From: Actinomycetes bacterium
Lineage (GTDB): Bacteria > Actinomycetota > Acidimicrobiia > Acidimicrobiales > Microtrichaceae
Assembly: GCA_023434535.1 (NCBI GenBank)
Contig: JAEYSR010000209.1
Span: 1-25,716, forward strand
DNA length: 25,716 bases
Direction of reading: 5' to 3'
A model generated the notes under the pieces. The model worked only from the letters and a program-made list of their open reading frames with translations, was not told the origin of the DNA and ran no database searches. A program made the position numbers and the translations under genes. The number at the start of each line of letters is the position of its first letter. Position 1 is the first letter of the stretch. Below, piece by piece: positions 1 through 7,017 of the stretch.

Positions 1-16
1 CGGCGGGGGGCCCCCG

Positions 17-43
17 CCCCCCCCCCCCCCCCCCCCCCCCCCC
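17..43. repeat. 27-nt poly-C homopolymer
   Basis: An uninterrupted run of 27 C, preceded by CGGCGGGGGGCCCCCG, lies 11 bp beyond the ileS stop codon. On the ileS-sense strand it is a G27 tract just past the gene. It could be a slippage-prone G tract or an assembly or sequencing artefact; the sequence alone cannot decide. Confidence 0.9.
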
Positions 44-54
44 AGGACCGGGGT

Positions 55-3000
55 TCACGACTCGACCGCGACCGTGGCGCTCGGCTCGCCGTCGACGACG
101 GTGATGTCGAGCGAGACAGCGAGCACCTGCTCGGCCACCCAGTCCCGGTGGGCGTCCACGGCATCGGCGACGTCCTGGGGCAGCGAGAGAGACGCATGGA
201 TGCGGTCGGTCACCTGCAGATCCGCGTCCTTGCGGGCCTGCTGCACCATGCGGACGGCGTCGCGGGCCAGGCCCTCCGCCGCCAGCTCTGGCGTGACCTC
301 GACGTCCAGCTCGACGACCGCTCCGTTGTCGCGCAGCGGAGCGGCGGCCGCGCCGTCCCGGGCCTCGAGCGCCATCTCGAACTCGCCGGGGCCGAGCGTC
401 TGGCCGGCGACGGCGACGGTGCCGTCGTCGGACGCCGTCCACTCGCCGGCCTTGGCCGCCTTGATGACGTCCTGCACGGACTTGCCGAGACGGGGGCCGA
501 GCACCCGTGCGTTGGGCCGGAGCTGGAAGGTGCCGACGGCGTCGAGGTCGTCGGTGAGCACGACCTCCTTCACGTTCACCTCGTCGCGCACGAGCGCGAT
601 GAGCGGCTCGAGATCGGCGACGTCGCGACCGGCGACCGTGAGGCTCGCGAGGGGGAGCCGGGCCCGGAGGCGGTGGTCCTCGCGGAGGCCGAGGGCGACC
701 GAGCACACCTCGCGCACCCGGTCCATGGAGGCCACCAGATCGGGGTCCGACGGCAACGACCCCGCATCCGGCCAGTCCTCGAGGTGGACCGACCCGGTGC
801 CGTCGCCGTCGCCGACGAGGCCGAGGTGGATCTCCTCGCTCACGAACGGGAGGAGCGGAGCGGTGACCCGGACGAGCGTGGTCAGCACGGTGAACAGCGT
901 GTCCCGCGCGTCGGCCCGGTCCTGGGCAGTGACGTCGTCACCAGACCCCCAGAACCGCTCCCGGGAGCGGCGGATGTACCAGTTGTTGAGCGCGTCCAGG
1001 TAGGCCACCACGTCCGCACAGGTGCCGGCGATGTCGAAGGCGTCCATGCGTGCCTGCGTGGACTCGACGAGCTCGCGGGTCTTGGCCAGCACGTAGCGGT
1101 CGAGCAGGTGCGACGAGTCGGTTCGGAACGTGCCGCGCTCGCCGTCCGCGTTCGCGTACAGCGTGAAGAACGAGTAGGCGTTCCACACCGGGTTGATGAC
1201 GAGCCGGACGACCTCGCTGATGTCGCTCGCGTCGGTGGCGATGCGCAGGTCGCCGCCCCGGAGGATGGGCGACGCCATCAGGTACCAGCGCAGCGCGTCG
1301 GAGCCGAGGGTGCTCATCACCTCCTCGGGGTCGGGGTAGTTGCGCAGCTTCTTGGAGAGCTTGCGGCCCTCGTGGTCGAGCACCACGCCGTGGCAGATCA
1401 CGTTGGAGAACGCCGGTCGGTCGAACAGGGCCACCGACAGGACGTGCATCGTGTAGAACCAGCCGCGCGTCTGGGCGATGTACTCGACGATGAAGTCGGC
1501 GGGGGAGTGCTCGTCGAACCAGGTCTTGTTCTCGAACGGGTAGTGGACCTGGGCGTACGGCATGGAGCCCGACTCGAACCAGCAGTCGAACACCTCGGTG
1601 ACGCGGCGCATCATCGAGTTGCCGGTCGGGTCGTCGGGGTTGGGTCGGACGAGCTCGTCGACGGTCGGCCGGTGCAGGTCGGTCAGCTGGACGCCGAAGT
1701 CCCGCTCGATCTCCTCCAGCGAGCCGTACACGTCGGTGCGCGGGTAGGCCGGGTCGTCGGAGCGCCACACCGGGATCGGCGAACCCCAGAAGCGGTTGCG
1801 GCTGATCGACCAGTCGCGGGCTCCTTCGAGCCACTTGCCGAACTGGCCGTCGCGGACGTGGCCCGGGATCCAGTTGATGTCCTGGTTGAGCTCGACGAGG
1901 CGATCCCGGAACGCGGTGACCTCGACGTACCAGGACGACACGGCCTTGTAGATGATCGGCGTGTCGGTCCGCCAGCAGTGCGGGTAGTTGTGGTCGTAGG
2001 TGTCGTGGCGCACGACCACGCCCCGGGCCTTCAGGTCCGCGATCACGTTCGGGTTGGCGTCGAAGACGTTCTGGCCCTGGTAGTCGGGCACCTCGGAGGT
2101 GAAGCGACCGCTGTCGTCGACGGGGCACACGAGCACGATGCCGTTGGCCTCGCTGACGCGCTGGTCGTCCTCGCCGAAGCCCGGTGCCATGTGGACCACG
2201 CCCGTGCCGTCGTCGTCGGTGACGAAGTCGTCGTTGAGCACGACGAAGCTGTTCTCCCGCCCGGCGAAGTAGGGGAACATCGGCTCGTACCGCACGCCGC
2301 CGAGCTCGGCGCCCGTCAGCGTGCCGACGACCTCGTAGCCGTCGCCCAGCTCCTTGTCGTACCGGGCGAGCGCGCCGGTGCCGAGCACCACGCGGGTGCC
2401 GGCCCGCGGACCCTCGAGGAGGTTCACGACCGAGTACTCGATGGCGGGCCCGGCCGCGAGCGCCAGGTTGGACGGCAGCGTCCACGGCGTCGTCGTCCAG
2501 GCCCAGATCTCGGCCGGGCCGTCGCCCAGGAGCTCGCCGGCGCGACCGGGCCGGGCGTCGGGCAGCACCGAGAACGCGACGGTCAACGCCGGGTCCTGAC
2601 GCGGGCGGGTGGCGTCGTCGAGGCGGATCTCGAAGTTCGACAGCGGGGTCTCGGCGCCCCACGAGTAGGGCATGACCCGGTATGCCTCGTAGACCAGTCC
2701 GTTGTCCCAGAGCTGCTGGAACGCCCAGATCACGGACTCCATGTAGGGGAGGTCCATGGTCTTGTAGTCGTCCGCGAAGTCGACCCAGCGGGCCTGGCGG
2801 GTGACGTAGCGCTCCCACTCGTCGGTGTAGCGGAGCACCGAGGTGCGGCAGAGGTCGTTGAACCGGTCGATCCCGTAGGCGGTGATGGCCGCCCGCCCGG
2901 CGATCCCGGACTCCTGCTCGACCATCATCTCGGCGGGCAGGCCGTGGCAGTCCCAGCCGAAGCGCCGCTCGACGCGCTTGCCCCGCATGGTCTGGTAGCG

Positions 3001-3264
3001 GGGGACGACGTCCTTGACGTAGCCGGTCAGCAGGTGGCCGTAGTGGGGGAGCCCGTTGGCGAACGGCGGACCGTCGTAGAAGACGAACTCGTCGTCGGCA
3101 GGACGTTGCTCGATCGACCGCTCGAACGTCTTCTGGTCCGCCCAGCGGTCCAGCAGCCGCTGCTCGATGGCCGGCAGGTCGGGGCGCGACGAGACGGTGG
3201 GGTACGGCTGCCCGGCGGGTCGGGCCGGATGGTCGCCGTCAGCGGAGGGAGGGGCGGGGTCCAT
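55..3264 (-). CDS. ileS: isoleucyl-tRNA synthetase, eukaryote-like (type 2)
   Basis: Cytoplasmic class I aminoacyl-tRNA synthetase charging tRNA-Ile, with editing against valine. The 1069-aa protein has the Rossmann catalytic domain with a HIGH variant H74-Y-G-H77 inside a GPPFANGLPHYGH block, an editing (CP1) domain around residues 230-430, the second signature as K635-LSKK639, and a C-terminal anticodon-binding region. The HYGH form, the length and the absence of a C-terminal Cys4 zinc finger are features of type 2 IleRS (cytosolic eukaryotic and some bacterial enzymes), the class known for low sensitivity to mupirocin. That phenotype is inferred here. The ATG at 3264 follows a TACGCT hexamer by 9 nt, so transcription is probably leaderless or nearly so. 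No T-box specifier or antiterminator is seen upstream. Confidence 0.97.
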   Translation of the reverse strand: MDPAPPSADGDHPARPAGQPYPTVSSRPDLPAIEQRLLDRWADQKTFERSIEQRPADDEFVFYDGPPFANGLPHYGHLLTGYVKDVVPRYQTMRGKRVERRFGWDCHGLPAEMMVEQESGIAGRAAITAYGIDRFNDLCRTSVLRYTDEWERYVTRQARWVDFADDYKTMDLPYMESVIWAFQQLWDNGLVYEAYRVMPYSWGAETPLSNFEIRLDDATRPRQDPALTVAFSVLPDARPGRAGELLGDGPAEIWAWTTTPWTLPSNLALAAGPAIEYSVVNLLEGPRAGTRVVLGTGALARYDKELGDGYEVVGTLTGAELGGVRYEPMFPYFAGRENSFVVLNDDFVTDDDGTGVVHMAPGFGEDDQRVSEANGIVLVCPVDDSGRFTSEVPDYQGQNVFDANPNVIADLKARGVVVRHDTYDHNYPHCWRTDTPIIYKAVSSWYVEVTAFRDRLVELNQDINWIPGHVRDGQFGKWLEGARDWSISRNRFWGSPIPVWRSDDPAYPRTDVYGSLEEIERDFGVQLTDLHRPTVDELVRPNPDDPTGNSMMRRVTEVFDCWFESGSMPYAQVHYPFENKTWFDEHSPADFIVEYIAQTRGWFYTMHVLSVALFDRPAFSNVICHGVVLDHEGRKLSKKLRNYPDPEEVMSTLGSDALRWYLMASPILRGGDLRIATDASDISEVVRLVINPVWNAYSFFTLYANADGERGTFRTDSSHLLDRYVLAKTRELVESTQARMDAFDIAGTCADVVAYLDALNNWYIRRSRERFWGSGDDVTAQDRADARDTLFTVLTTLVRVTAPLLPFVSEEIHLGLVGDGDGTGSVHLEDWPDAGSLPSDPDLVASMDRVREVCSVALGLREDHRLRARLPLASLTVAGRDVADLEPLIALVRDEVNVKEVVLTDDLDAVGTFQLRPNARVLGPRLGKSVQDVIKAAKAGEWTASDDGTVAVAGQTLGPGEFEMALEARDGAAAAPLRDNGAVVELDVEVTPELAAEGLARDAVRMVQQARKDADLQVTDRIHASLSLPQDVADAVDAHRDWVAEQVLAVSLDITVVDGEPSATVAVES

Positions 3265-3273
3265 GGACGTTCC

Positions 3274-3279
3274 AGCGTA
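3274..3279 (-). promoter_or_regulatory. ileS -10 element (leaderless type)
   Basis: TACGCT on the minus strand ends 9 nt before the ileS ATG. The same hexamer precedes tetR and the racemase gene at similar distance. No convincing -35 box is seen. Confidence 0.55.
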
Positions 3280-3364
3280 GCGGCGGCCCCCAGTCGGCTC
3301 TGAGGGGGTATCGGCGCCGGAGCTGCCGTCGCGTCCCGGCGCGCCGAGCGTCCTGCTGCGACGC

Positions 3365-3754
3365 TCAGCGCGGGCGGAGGTCCCGGTGGGACCAGGGTGC
3401 GCCGTCGATCAGCAGCTCGGGGTCGCCGGTCCACAGGGTGGCGCCCAGCGACTGAGCGAGCGCCGCCGCGAACGCGTCGGCGTACGCCATCGGGTGGTCG
3501 GCCTTGATCCGTGCCGCGGCGAGCACCATGGGCCGGTCCGGCAGTCGGGCGTCGAGCGCGACCTCCAGGTCCCGCACCGTGGCCGAGGCCGCGGACTCGC
3601 CGACCTGGCGTCGCAGCACGTACTGCACCTCGCCGAGGTTGATCCACGACACGACCGGGCGCCCTTCGGCGAGCAGGGAGTCGACCTCGTCGGCGACCGC
3701 TCCGTCGTCCTCCAGGAACCTCAACACGGCCCACGAGTCGAGGACGACGTTCAC
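3365..3754 (-). CDS. vapC: PIN-domain ribonuclease toxin (VapC family)
   Basis: A 129-aa PIN-domain protein, predicted Mg2+-dependent endoribonuclease and toxin of a VapBC pair. The four PIN acidic positions are visible: D6 (VVLDSWAV), E42 (NLGEVQ), D93 (YADAFA) and D111 (TGDPEL). The start is the GTG at 3754, whose bases overlap the antitoxin stop (GTGA, 4-nt overlap). This implies translational coupling and fixes the start despite a longer open frame upstream. Length is normal for VapC. The RNA target cannot be read from sequence. The gene is followed 100 bp later by ileS on the same strand, which has its own promoter. Confidence 0.87.
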   Translation of the reverse strand: MNVVLDSWAVLRFLEDDGAVADEVDSLLAEGRPVVSWINLGEVQYVLRRQVGESAASATVRDLEVALDARLPDRPMVLAAARIKADHPMAYADAFAAALAQSLGATLWTGDPELLIDGAPWSHRDLRPR

Positions 3755-3981
3755 CGGCGCGACTCCCGATCGCGATCGGCGGCGCGCTCGCGTTCGAGCT
3801 CCGCGGTGAGACGGAGCCCCCGGTGCCGGCCGCGGAGCGGTGGCCGGTCGGTCGCGACCCGCAACGCGACGTGGTCGCCCTCCCGCCAGAACATGACCTC
3901 GTCGCCCGGGTCGATGCCGAGCGCGTCGCGGAGCTCCTTGGGGATCACCACCTGGCCCTTCGGTCCGACCTTGTGGGTCAT
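3751..3981 (-). CDS. vapB: AbrB/SpoVT-type antitoxin (VapB/MazE-like)
   Basis: A 76-aa protein with an N-terminal swapped-hairpin AbrB domain at residues 3-45 (KVGPKGQVVIPKELRDALGI followed by GDEV), a DNA-binding fold typical of VapB and MazE antitoxins. The charged C-terminal tail (about 55-76, rich in Arg, Glu and Asp) is where such antitoxins usually bind the toxin. The stop overlaps the vapC GTG by 4 nt. A TATACT hexamer ends 7 nt before the ATG, so the operon probably starts here as a leaderless mRNA and is autoregulated by the complex, as known for the family. Confidence 0.88.
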   Translation of the reverse strand: MTHKVGPKGQVVIPKELRDALGIDPGDEVMFWREGDHVALRVATDRPPLRGRHRGLRLTAELERERAADRDRESRR

Positions 3982-3988
3982 ACCGGGC

Positions 3989-3994
3989 AGTATA
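3989..3994 (-). promoter_or_regulatory. vapBC -10 element
   Basis: TATACT on the minus strand, 7 nt before the antitoxin ATG. A TCGAAA hexamer 17 bp further upstream matches TTGACA at four of six positions. This is among the best promoter matches in the window. Confidence 0.6.
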
Positions 3995-4044
3995 ACTCTG
4001 GTGGTGCGAGGTTTCGACGAGACCGGTCTGCGCTGGTCGTCGAC

Positions 4045-4242
4045 TCAGCGGTCGGCGTCGCTCTCCTCGAGCTCGATGTCCCAGCGGTCCAGGCAGTCGG
4101 CGCACCGGTAGGACACGATGTCGCCGGCCCGGAAGCCGACCCTGCCGTCCTCGCCCTCGTAGGGGGTGCTGAGGAGTCCGCAGGTGCCGCCGCAGTCGAC
4201 GCAGACGATCGTCTCGGGCGCCGTGATCGGTCCGTCGCTCAT
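4045..4242 (-). CDS. small zinc-ribbon protein
   Basis: A 65-aa hypothetical protein with two CxxC knuckles, C14-VD-C17 and C47-AD-C50, plus C21, and an acidic C-terminus. The pattern suggests one structural zinc ribbon. No enzymatic domain is present. Its ATG at 4242 overlaps the stop of the upstream tetR gene (ATGA), with a GAGGGTGAGG purine stretch just before it that can act as ribosome binding site while lying inside tetR. The two are therefore co-translated; the role is unknown, perhaps linked to the regulator or the divergent hydrolase. Confidence 0.72.
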   Translation of the reverse strand: MSDGPITAPETIVCVDCGGTCGLLSTPYEGEDGRVGFRAGDIVSYRCADCLDRWDIELEESDADR

Positions 4243-4841
4243 GCCTCACCCTCGCACGGATCGGGGCTGGGAGGGAGCTGCGAGACGACGATCGACGCCA
4301 GGAGGCCCTCGGCCATCCGGTCCACCTCGTCGATCCTGTCGGGCGGGATCTCCAGGGCGTCGAGGACGGTGTCGCGGCCGATGCTCCAACCGATCACGGT
4401 GCTCTCGAGGAGGCCCGCCAGGACTCGCGTCCGGAGGTCGTCGGGCGCCCCTGCCGCCAGCAGCGCCTGCAGGTGCAGGTTCAGGCCGGGGAACCGGGCG
4501 GCCGGTCCGTCGCCCCGTCGGTGCTCGTCGTCGGTGGTGAGGACCATGCCGGCCGCGGGCGTCCGGCGGAGGTGGCGCAGCGCCTCGGTGTAGCTCGTGG
4601 CGACGTCGTCGGCCGCGGCGACCGCCTCGGCGTAGTCGTCGGCCACCTCGCCGACGGCGATGGCCATCAGCGCGGTCTTGGATCCGAAGTGCCGGGTGAT
4701 CAGCGAGTGCTGGACGTGGGCCCGCTCCGCGATCGCCCTCACCGTGACCGTCCGCGCCGGCTGCTCCGCCAGCAGCTCCCGGGTGGCTCGGATCAGATCG
4801 GCTCGCACGGCATCCGCCTTGCGGTACGGGGCGCGGGACAT
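4239..4841 (-). CDS. TetR family transcriptional regulator
   Basis: A 200-aa one-component repressor. The N-terminal helix-turn-helix spans residues about 13-58 (RADLIRATRELLAE, then TVRAIAERAHVQHSLITRHFGSK), the usual TetR layout. The remaining residues form the helical ligand-binding and dimer domain, whose ligand cannot be predicted. The start is the ATG at 4841 because the HTH begins normally 10 residues later and a TACGCT hexamer lies 8 nt upstream; the open frame extends further but covers the divergent promoter. It is divergent from the alpha/beta hydrolase with 72 bp between starts, so control of itself and that enzyme is the simplest reading. Confidence 0.88.
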   Translation of the reverse strand: MSRAPYRKADAVRADLIRATRELLAEQPARTVTVRAIAERAHVQHSLITRHFGSKTALMAIAVGEVADDYAEAVAAADDVATSYTEALRHLRRTPAAGMVLTTDDEHRRGDGPAARFPGLNLHLQALLAAGAPDDLRTRVLAGLLESTVIGWSIGRDTVLDALEIPPDRIDEVDRMAEGLLASIVVSQLPPSPDPCEGEA

Positions 4842-4913
4842 GCGGGGGGAGCGTACCGACCGTCGGGCGCACGCCCTCGACGCATCCGAGCGATCCGACG
4901 ATATTGTGACCAG
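4842..4913. promoter_or_regulatory. divergent tetR / hydrolase promoter region
   Basis: Contains TACGCT (4850-4855, minus) 8 nt before the tetR ATG and TATTGT (4902-4907, plus) 6 nt before the hydrolase ATG. An inverted repeat CCGAC-C-GTCGG (4856-4866) abuts the tetR -10, and a direct repeat ATCCGA occurs twice near 4884-4898. Either repeat could be the TetR operator; this is inference. Confidence 0.5.
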
Positions 4914-5828
4914 ATGGATGCACATGAGACCGATGACGGCACCGGACCGACGGCGACGGGCGGCGGATCGCCCGTGGCGTCCGTGATCGAGACGGCCCTC
5001 GGGCCGGTCGAGCACGCGGACACCGGCGGTGACGGCCCGGTGGTGCTCTTCGTCCACGGCAGCCCCGGTGGGTGGGACCAGGCGGTGCTCATGGGGCGCT
5101 TCCTCACCGATGCCGGTCTACGGGTCGTCGCACCGTCGCGACCGGGCTACCTGGGGACGCCGCTCCTCGACGGTCGAGCCGACCCGGCAGACCAGGCGCG
5201 GTTGCACTCGGCCCTGCTCGATGCCCTCGGCATCGACGACGTCGCCGTGGCGTGCTGGTCCGGTGGAGGGCCCTCGTCGTACTCGCTGGCGGCGGCCGAG
5301 CCGGACCGGGTCCGGGCGGTCGCCGCGTTCGCCGCCGTGTCGGGCCCGTACTCGTTCGAGCACCCGGGTCAGGAGAGGGCGCTGTTCCACCGGCCGGGCG
5401 CCTGGCTCATGCGCGAGCTCGCTCGTCATGCTCCCCACACCGTGGTCAAGGAGCTGGTCACCGAAGAAGGCGACCTCTCCAAGGCGCAGGCCGCGGAGCT
5501 CGTCGGTTCGATCTGGGACGACGAGGCCCGGCGGAGCTGGGTGCTCGAGTGGGCGGCGACGGTCACGGGTGACCGGTCCGCCGGCTTCGACAACGACGTC
5601 GCCCGGTTCCCGGAGCTGTCGCTCGACCTGGCCGCGGTGCGGGCTCCGGTGCTGCTGGTGCACGCGGAGACCGACAGCGACGTGCCGGTGGAGCAGAGTC
5701 GGAACGCGTCCGAGGCGCTGCCACGGAACGAGCTCGTGACCGTCGATGGCGGGACCCACATCACCATGTGGACGGGACCGGGCGAGACCGGGCTCCAGGC
5801 CCGGGTCGTCGACCACCTGCTCGGCTGA
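4914..5828 (+). CDS. alpha/beta hydrolase
   Basis: A 304-aa single-domain serine hydrolase. The oxyanion loop is H48-GSPGG, the nucleophile elbow is C-W-S116-G-G, the acid is D254 or D256 (AETDSDVP) and the catalytic histidine is H282 (GGTHITMW). Substrate is unknown; the fold covers esterases, epoxide hydrolases and C-C hydrolases. The start is the ATG at 4914, preceded by TATTGT 6 nt upstream; the longer open frame would run through the divergent tetR. The first 20 residues are Gly/Thr rich and probably disordered. No signal peptide, so cytoplasmic. It converges with the Nudix gene with only 15 bp between stops. Confidence 0.9.
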   Translation: MDAHETDDGTGPTATGGGSPVASVIETALGPVEHADTGGDGPVVLFVHGSPGGWDQAVLMGRFLTDAGLRVVAPSRPGYLGTPLLDGRADPADQARLHSALLDALGIDDVAVACWSGGGPSSYSLAAAEPDRVRAVAAFAAVSGPYSFEHPGQERALFHRPGAWLMRELARHAPHTVVKELVTEEGDLSKAQAAELVGSIWDDEARRSWVLEWAATVTGDRSAGFDNDVARFPELSLDLAAVRAPVLLVHAETDSDVPVEQSRNASEALPRNELVTVDGGTHITMWTGPGETGLQARVVDHLLG

Positions 5829-5843
5829 CCGGCGTCGGGGCGC

Positions 5844-6623
5844 TCAGCAGCCCTCTCGGATGTAGGCCCAGGTGTCGGACATCTGCAGTCGGTGGCGGGG
5901 ACCGGGCGCGTCGAGGTCGACCTCGGCCATCCCGCCGGCCCGGCCGACCTCCTCGTACACCGCGTCGCCGTGGTACACGGCGGTCCAGCCGCCCTCGTGC
6001 AGCGCCACCCTGGTGGAGAAGTGCTCGATCGGCGCGGCCCGCGTGGCGTCCATGACGTCGGCGACGCTGGGGTGGCCGTCGAGCTGGAGCAGCGTGATGT
6101 AGGTGGGCGGGGCGAGCGTGATCTCGCCGGCGTCGCGCAGCGCGATCGCGTCGCCCGGTCGGGCCCACCGGTGGTCACGGATCTCGCCGTCGTCGATCAC
6201 GATCTCGATGGCGGCGTCGACGGCGGGAGCGACGAAGAACGCCGTGCTGAACCGCTTGTCCTGCAGCGGCGGGGGCGTCCAGTGGGAGAACCGGGCGATC
6301 GCGTCGGGATCGATCACGAGCCCCGACTCCTCGGCCGCCTCCCGGACGGCGGCTCGTCGGGCGGCCACCTCGAGCGCCTCCTCGGGGTCGTCGGGGTCCT
6401 CCGGGGAGCGGTCCTCGGCGTCGATCCGGCCCCCGGGGAACACCCACATGCCGCCCGCGAAGCTGAGCCCCTTGTCGCGGTGCAGCATCAGGACCTCGGG
6501 GCCCTCCGGCGAGTCGCGGGCCACGACCACGGTGGCGGCGGGGACGGCGAGCGGGTCCCAGAGCGGTCCGCCCGGCGAGCCCGGCAGGACCGGATCGGGT
6601 GGGGGACTCGTGTCGCCGGCCAT
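5844..6623 (-). CDS. Nudix hydrolase with interrupted Nudix box (NUDT19-like)
   Basis: A 259-aa protein predicted to hydrolyse a nucleoside-diphosphate-linked compound. The Nudix region starts at FPGG (62-65) and ends with R94-EAAEES-G101, carrying the metal-binding Glu residues. About 15 extra residues, rich in Asp, Glu and Pro, separate the leading Gly from the REAAEE helix. Such an interrupted box is typical of the NUDT19/RP2p group, some of which act on CoA derivatives. The substrate here is inferred only. The start ATG at 6623 has TAGGGT 7 nt upstream; a longer frame exists but lacks such support. Confidence 0.85.
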   Translation of the reverse strand: MAGDTSPPPDPVLPGSPGGPLWDPLAVPAATVVVARDSPEGPEVLMLHRDKGLSFAGGMWVFPGGRIDAEDRSPEDPDDPEEALEVAARRAAVREAAEESGLVIDPDAIARFSHWTPPPLQDKRFSTAFFVAPAVDAAIEIVIDDGEIRDHRWARPGDAIALRDAGEITLAPPTYITLLQLDGHPSVADVMDATRAAPIEHFSTRVALHEGGWTAVYHGDAVYEEVGRAGGMAEVDLDAPGPRHRLQMSDTWAYIREGC

Positions 6624-6630
6624 GCTCGCC

Positions 6631-6636
6631 ACCCTA
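6631..6636 (-). promoter_or_regulatory. Nudix gene -10 element (leaderless type)
   Basis: TAGGGT on the minus strand, 7 nt before the ATG at 6623. Confidence 0.5.
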
Positions 6637-6767
6637 CGGGCTGGTGTCGGGTCGTGGTCCCGACGGCGCGCCACGGCGTCGGAGGCGCGTCGGGCGACCG
6701 CGGAGAGTGGTCGATCCGGCCCGCACCACCCGATCCGGTCGACGCGGAGCGAGCTTTCCTGAAACCG

Positions 6768-6797
6768 TTGACAGGGTTGTAGTTACCTGACTGTAAT
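6768..6797 (+). promoter_or_regulatory. nrdAB promoter
   Basis: A perfect -35 TTGACA (6768-6773), an 18-bp spacer and a -10 TGTAAT (6792-6797, five of six consensus bases). It is the closest match to the sigma-70 consensus in the window. The predicted transcription start is near 6804, leaving about 214 nt before the nrdA start codon. Confidence 0.75.
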
Positions 6798-6807
6798 TAC
6801 GACCCTG

Positions 6808-6823
6808 TCCCCACATCTTGGGG
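6808..6823 (+). promoter_or_regulatory. NrdR box 1 (candidate)
   Basis: A partial palindrome CCCCA-CATCT-TGGGG centred near 6816, aligning with the known NrdR consensus acaCwAtATaTwGtgt at the central C, A, AT, T, w and G positions. It lies just downstream of the predicted start of transcription. Confidence 0.6.
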
Positions 6824-6839
6824 GTGGGTGAATCCCCGG

Positions 6840-6855
6840 CCACAACATCTGGTGC
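6840..6855 (+). promoter_or_regulatory. NrdR box 2 (candidate)
   Basis: CCACAACATCTGGTGC matches the NrdR consensus at about 11 of 16 positions. Its centre is 32 bp from box 1 (16 bp between boxes), three helical turns, the tandem spacing known for NrdR operators upstream of ribonucleotide reductase genes. Confidence 0.65.
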
Positions 6856-7017
6856 CGTGCTCCCCTCGGAGCGGGTCCTCGGATGAGGCCCTGACAGCGC
6901 TGTCGCTGCCCGGTCGGGGTTCGGATTCCACGTCGAGGCGTGGACGGAGGAGAGGACCCGCCGGTTCCCCAGGCCGGCGGTCCCAACAGCGCAGGGTGCG
7001 CAGAAGGGGGACACCAG
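6856..7017 (+). promoter_or_regulatory. structured nrdA 5' leader
   Basis: This non-coding leader holds four inverted repeats in order: GACAGCGCTGTC (6893-6904), TCCACG/CGTGGA (6927-6944), CCGCCGG/CCGGCGG (6958-6980) and GCGCA/TGCGC (6989-7001). It ends in a strong Shine-Dalgarno AAGGGGG at 7004-7010, 7 nt before the GTG. No cobalamin-riboswitch core was recognised. Confidence 0.5.

Noticed and set aside
148..3303. 1051-aa open frame on the plus strand opposite ileS
   Set aside because: It mirrors the ileS frame, has the His/Val/Arg-rich composition of a high-GC antisense shadow and no recognisable domain.
3265..3364. T-box leader for ileS
   Set aside because: The gap is only 100 bp, no antiterminator T-box sequence is visible and a leaderless -10 sits next to the ATG.
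6800..7017. Cobalamin riboswitch ahead of the reductase
   Set aside because: No B12-box-like core seen, and the encoded enzyme is class Ia (di-iron, tyrosyl radical), not cobalamin-dependent.
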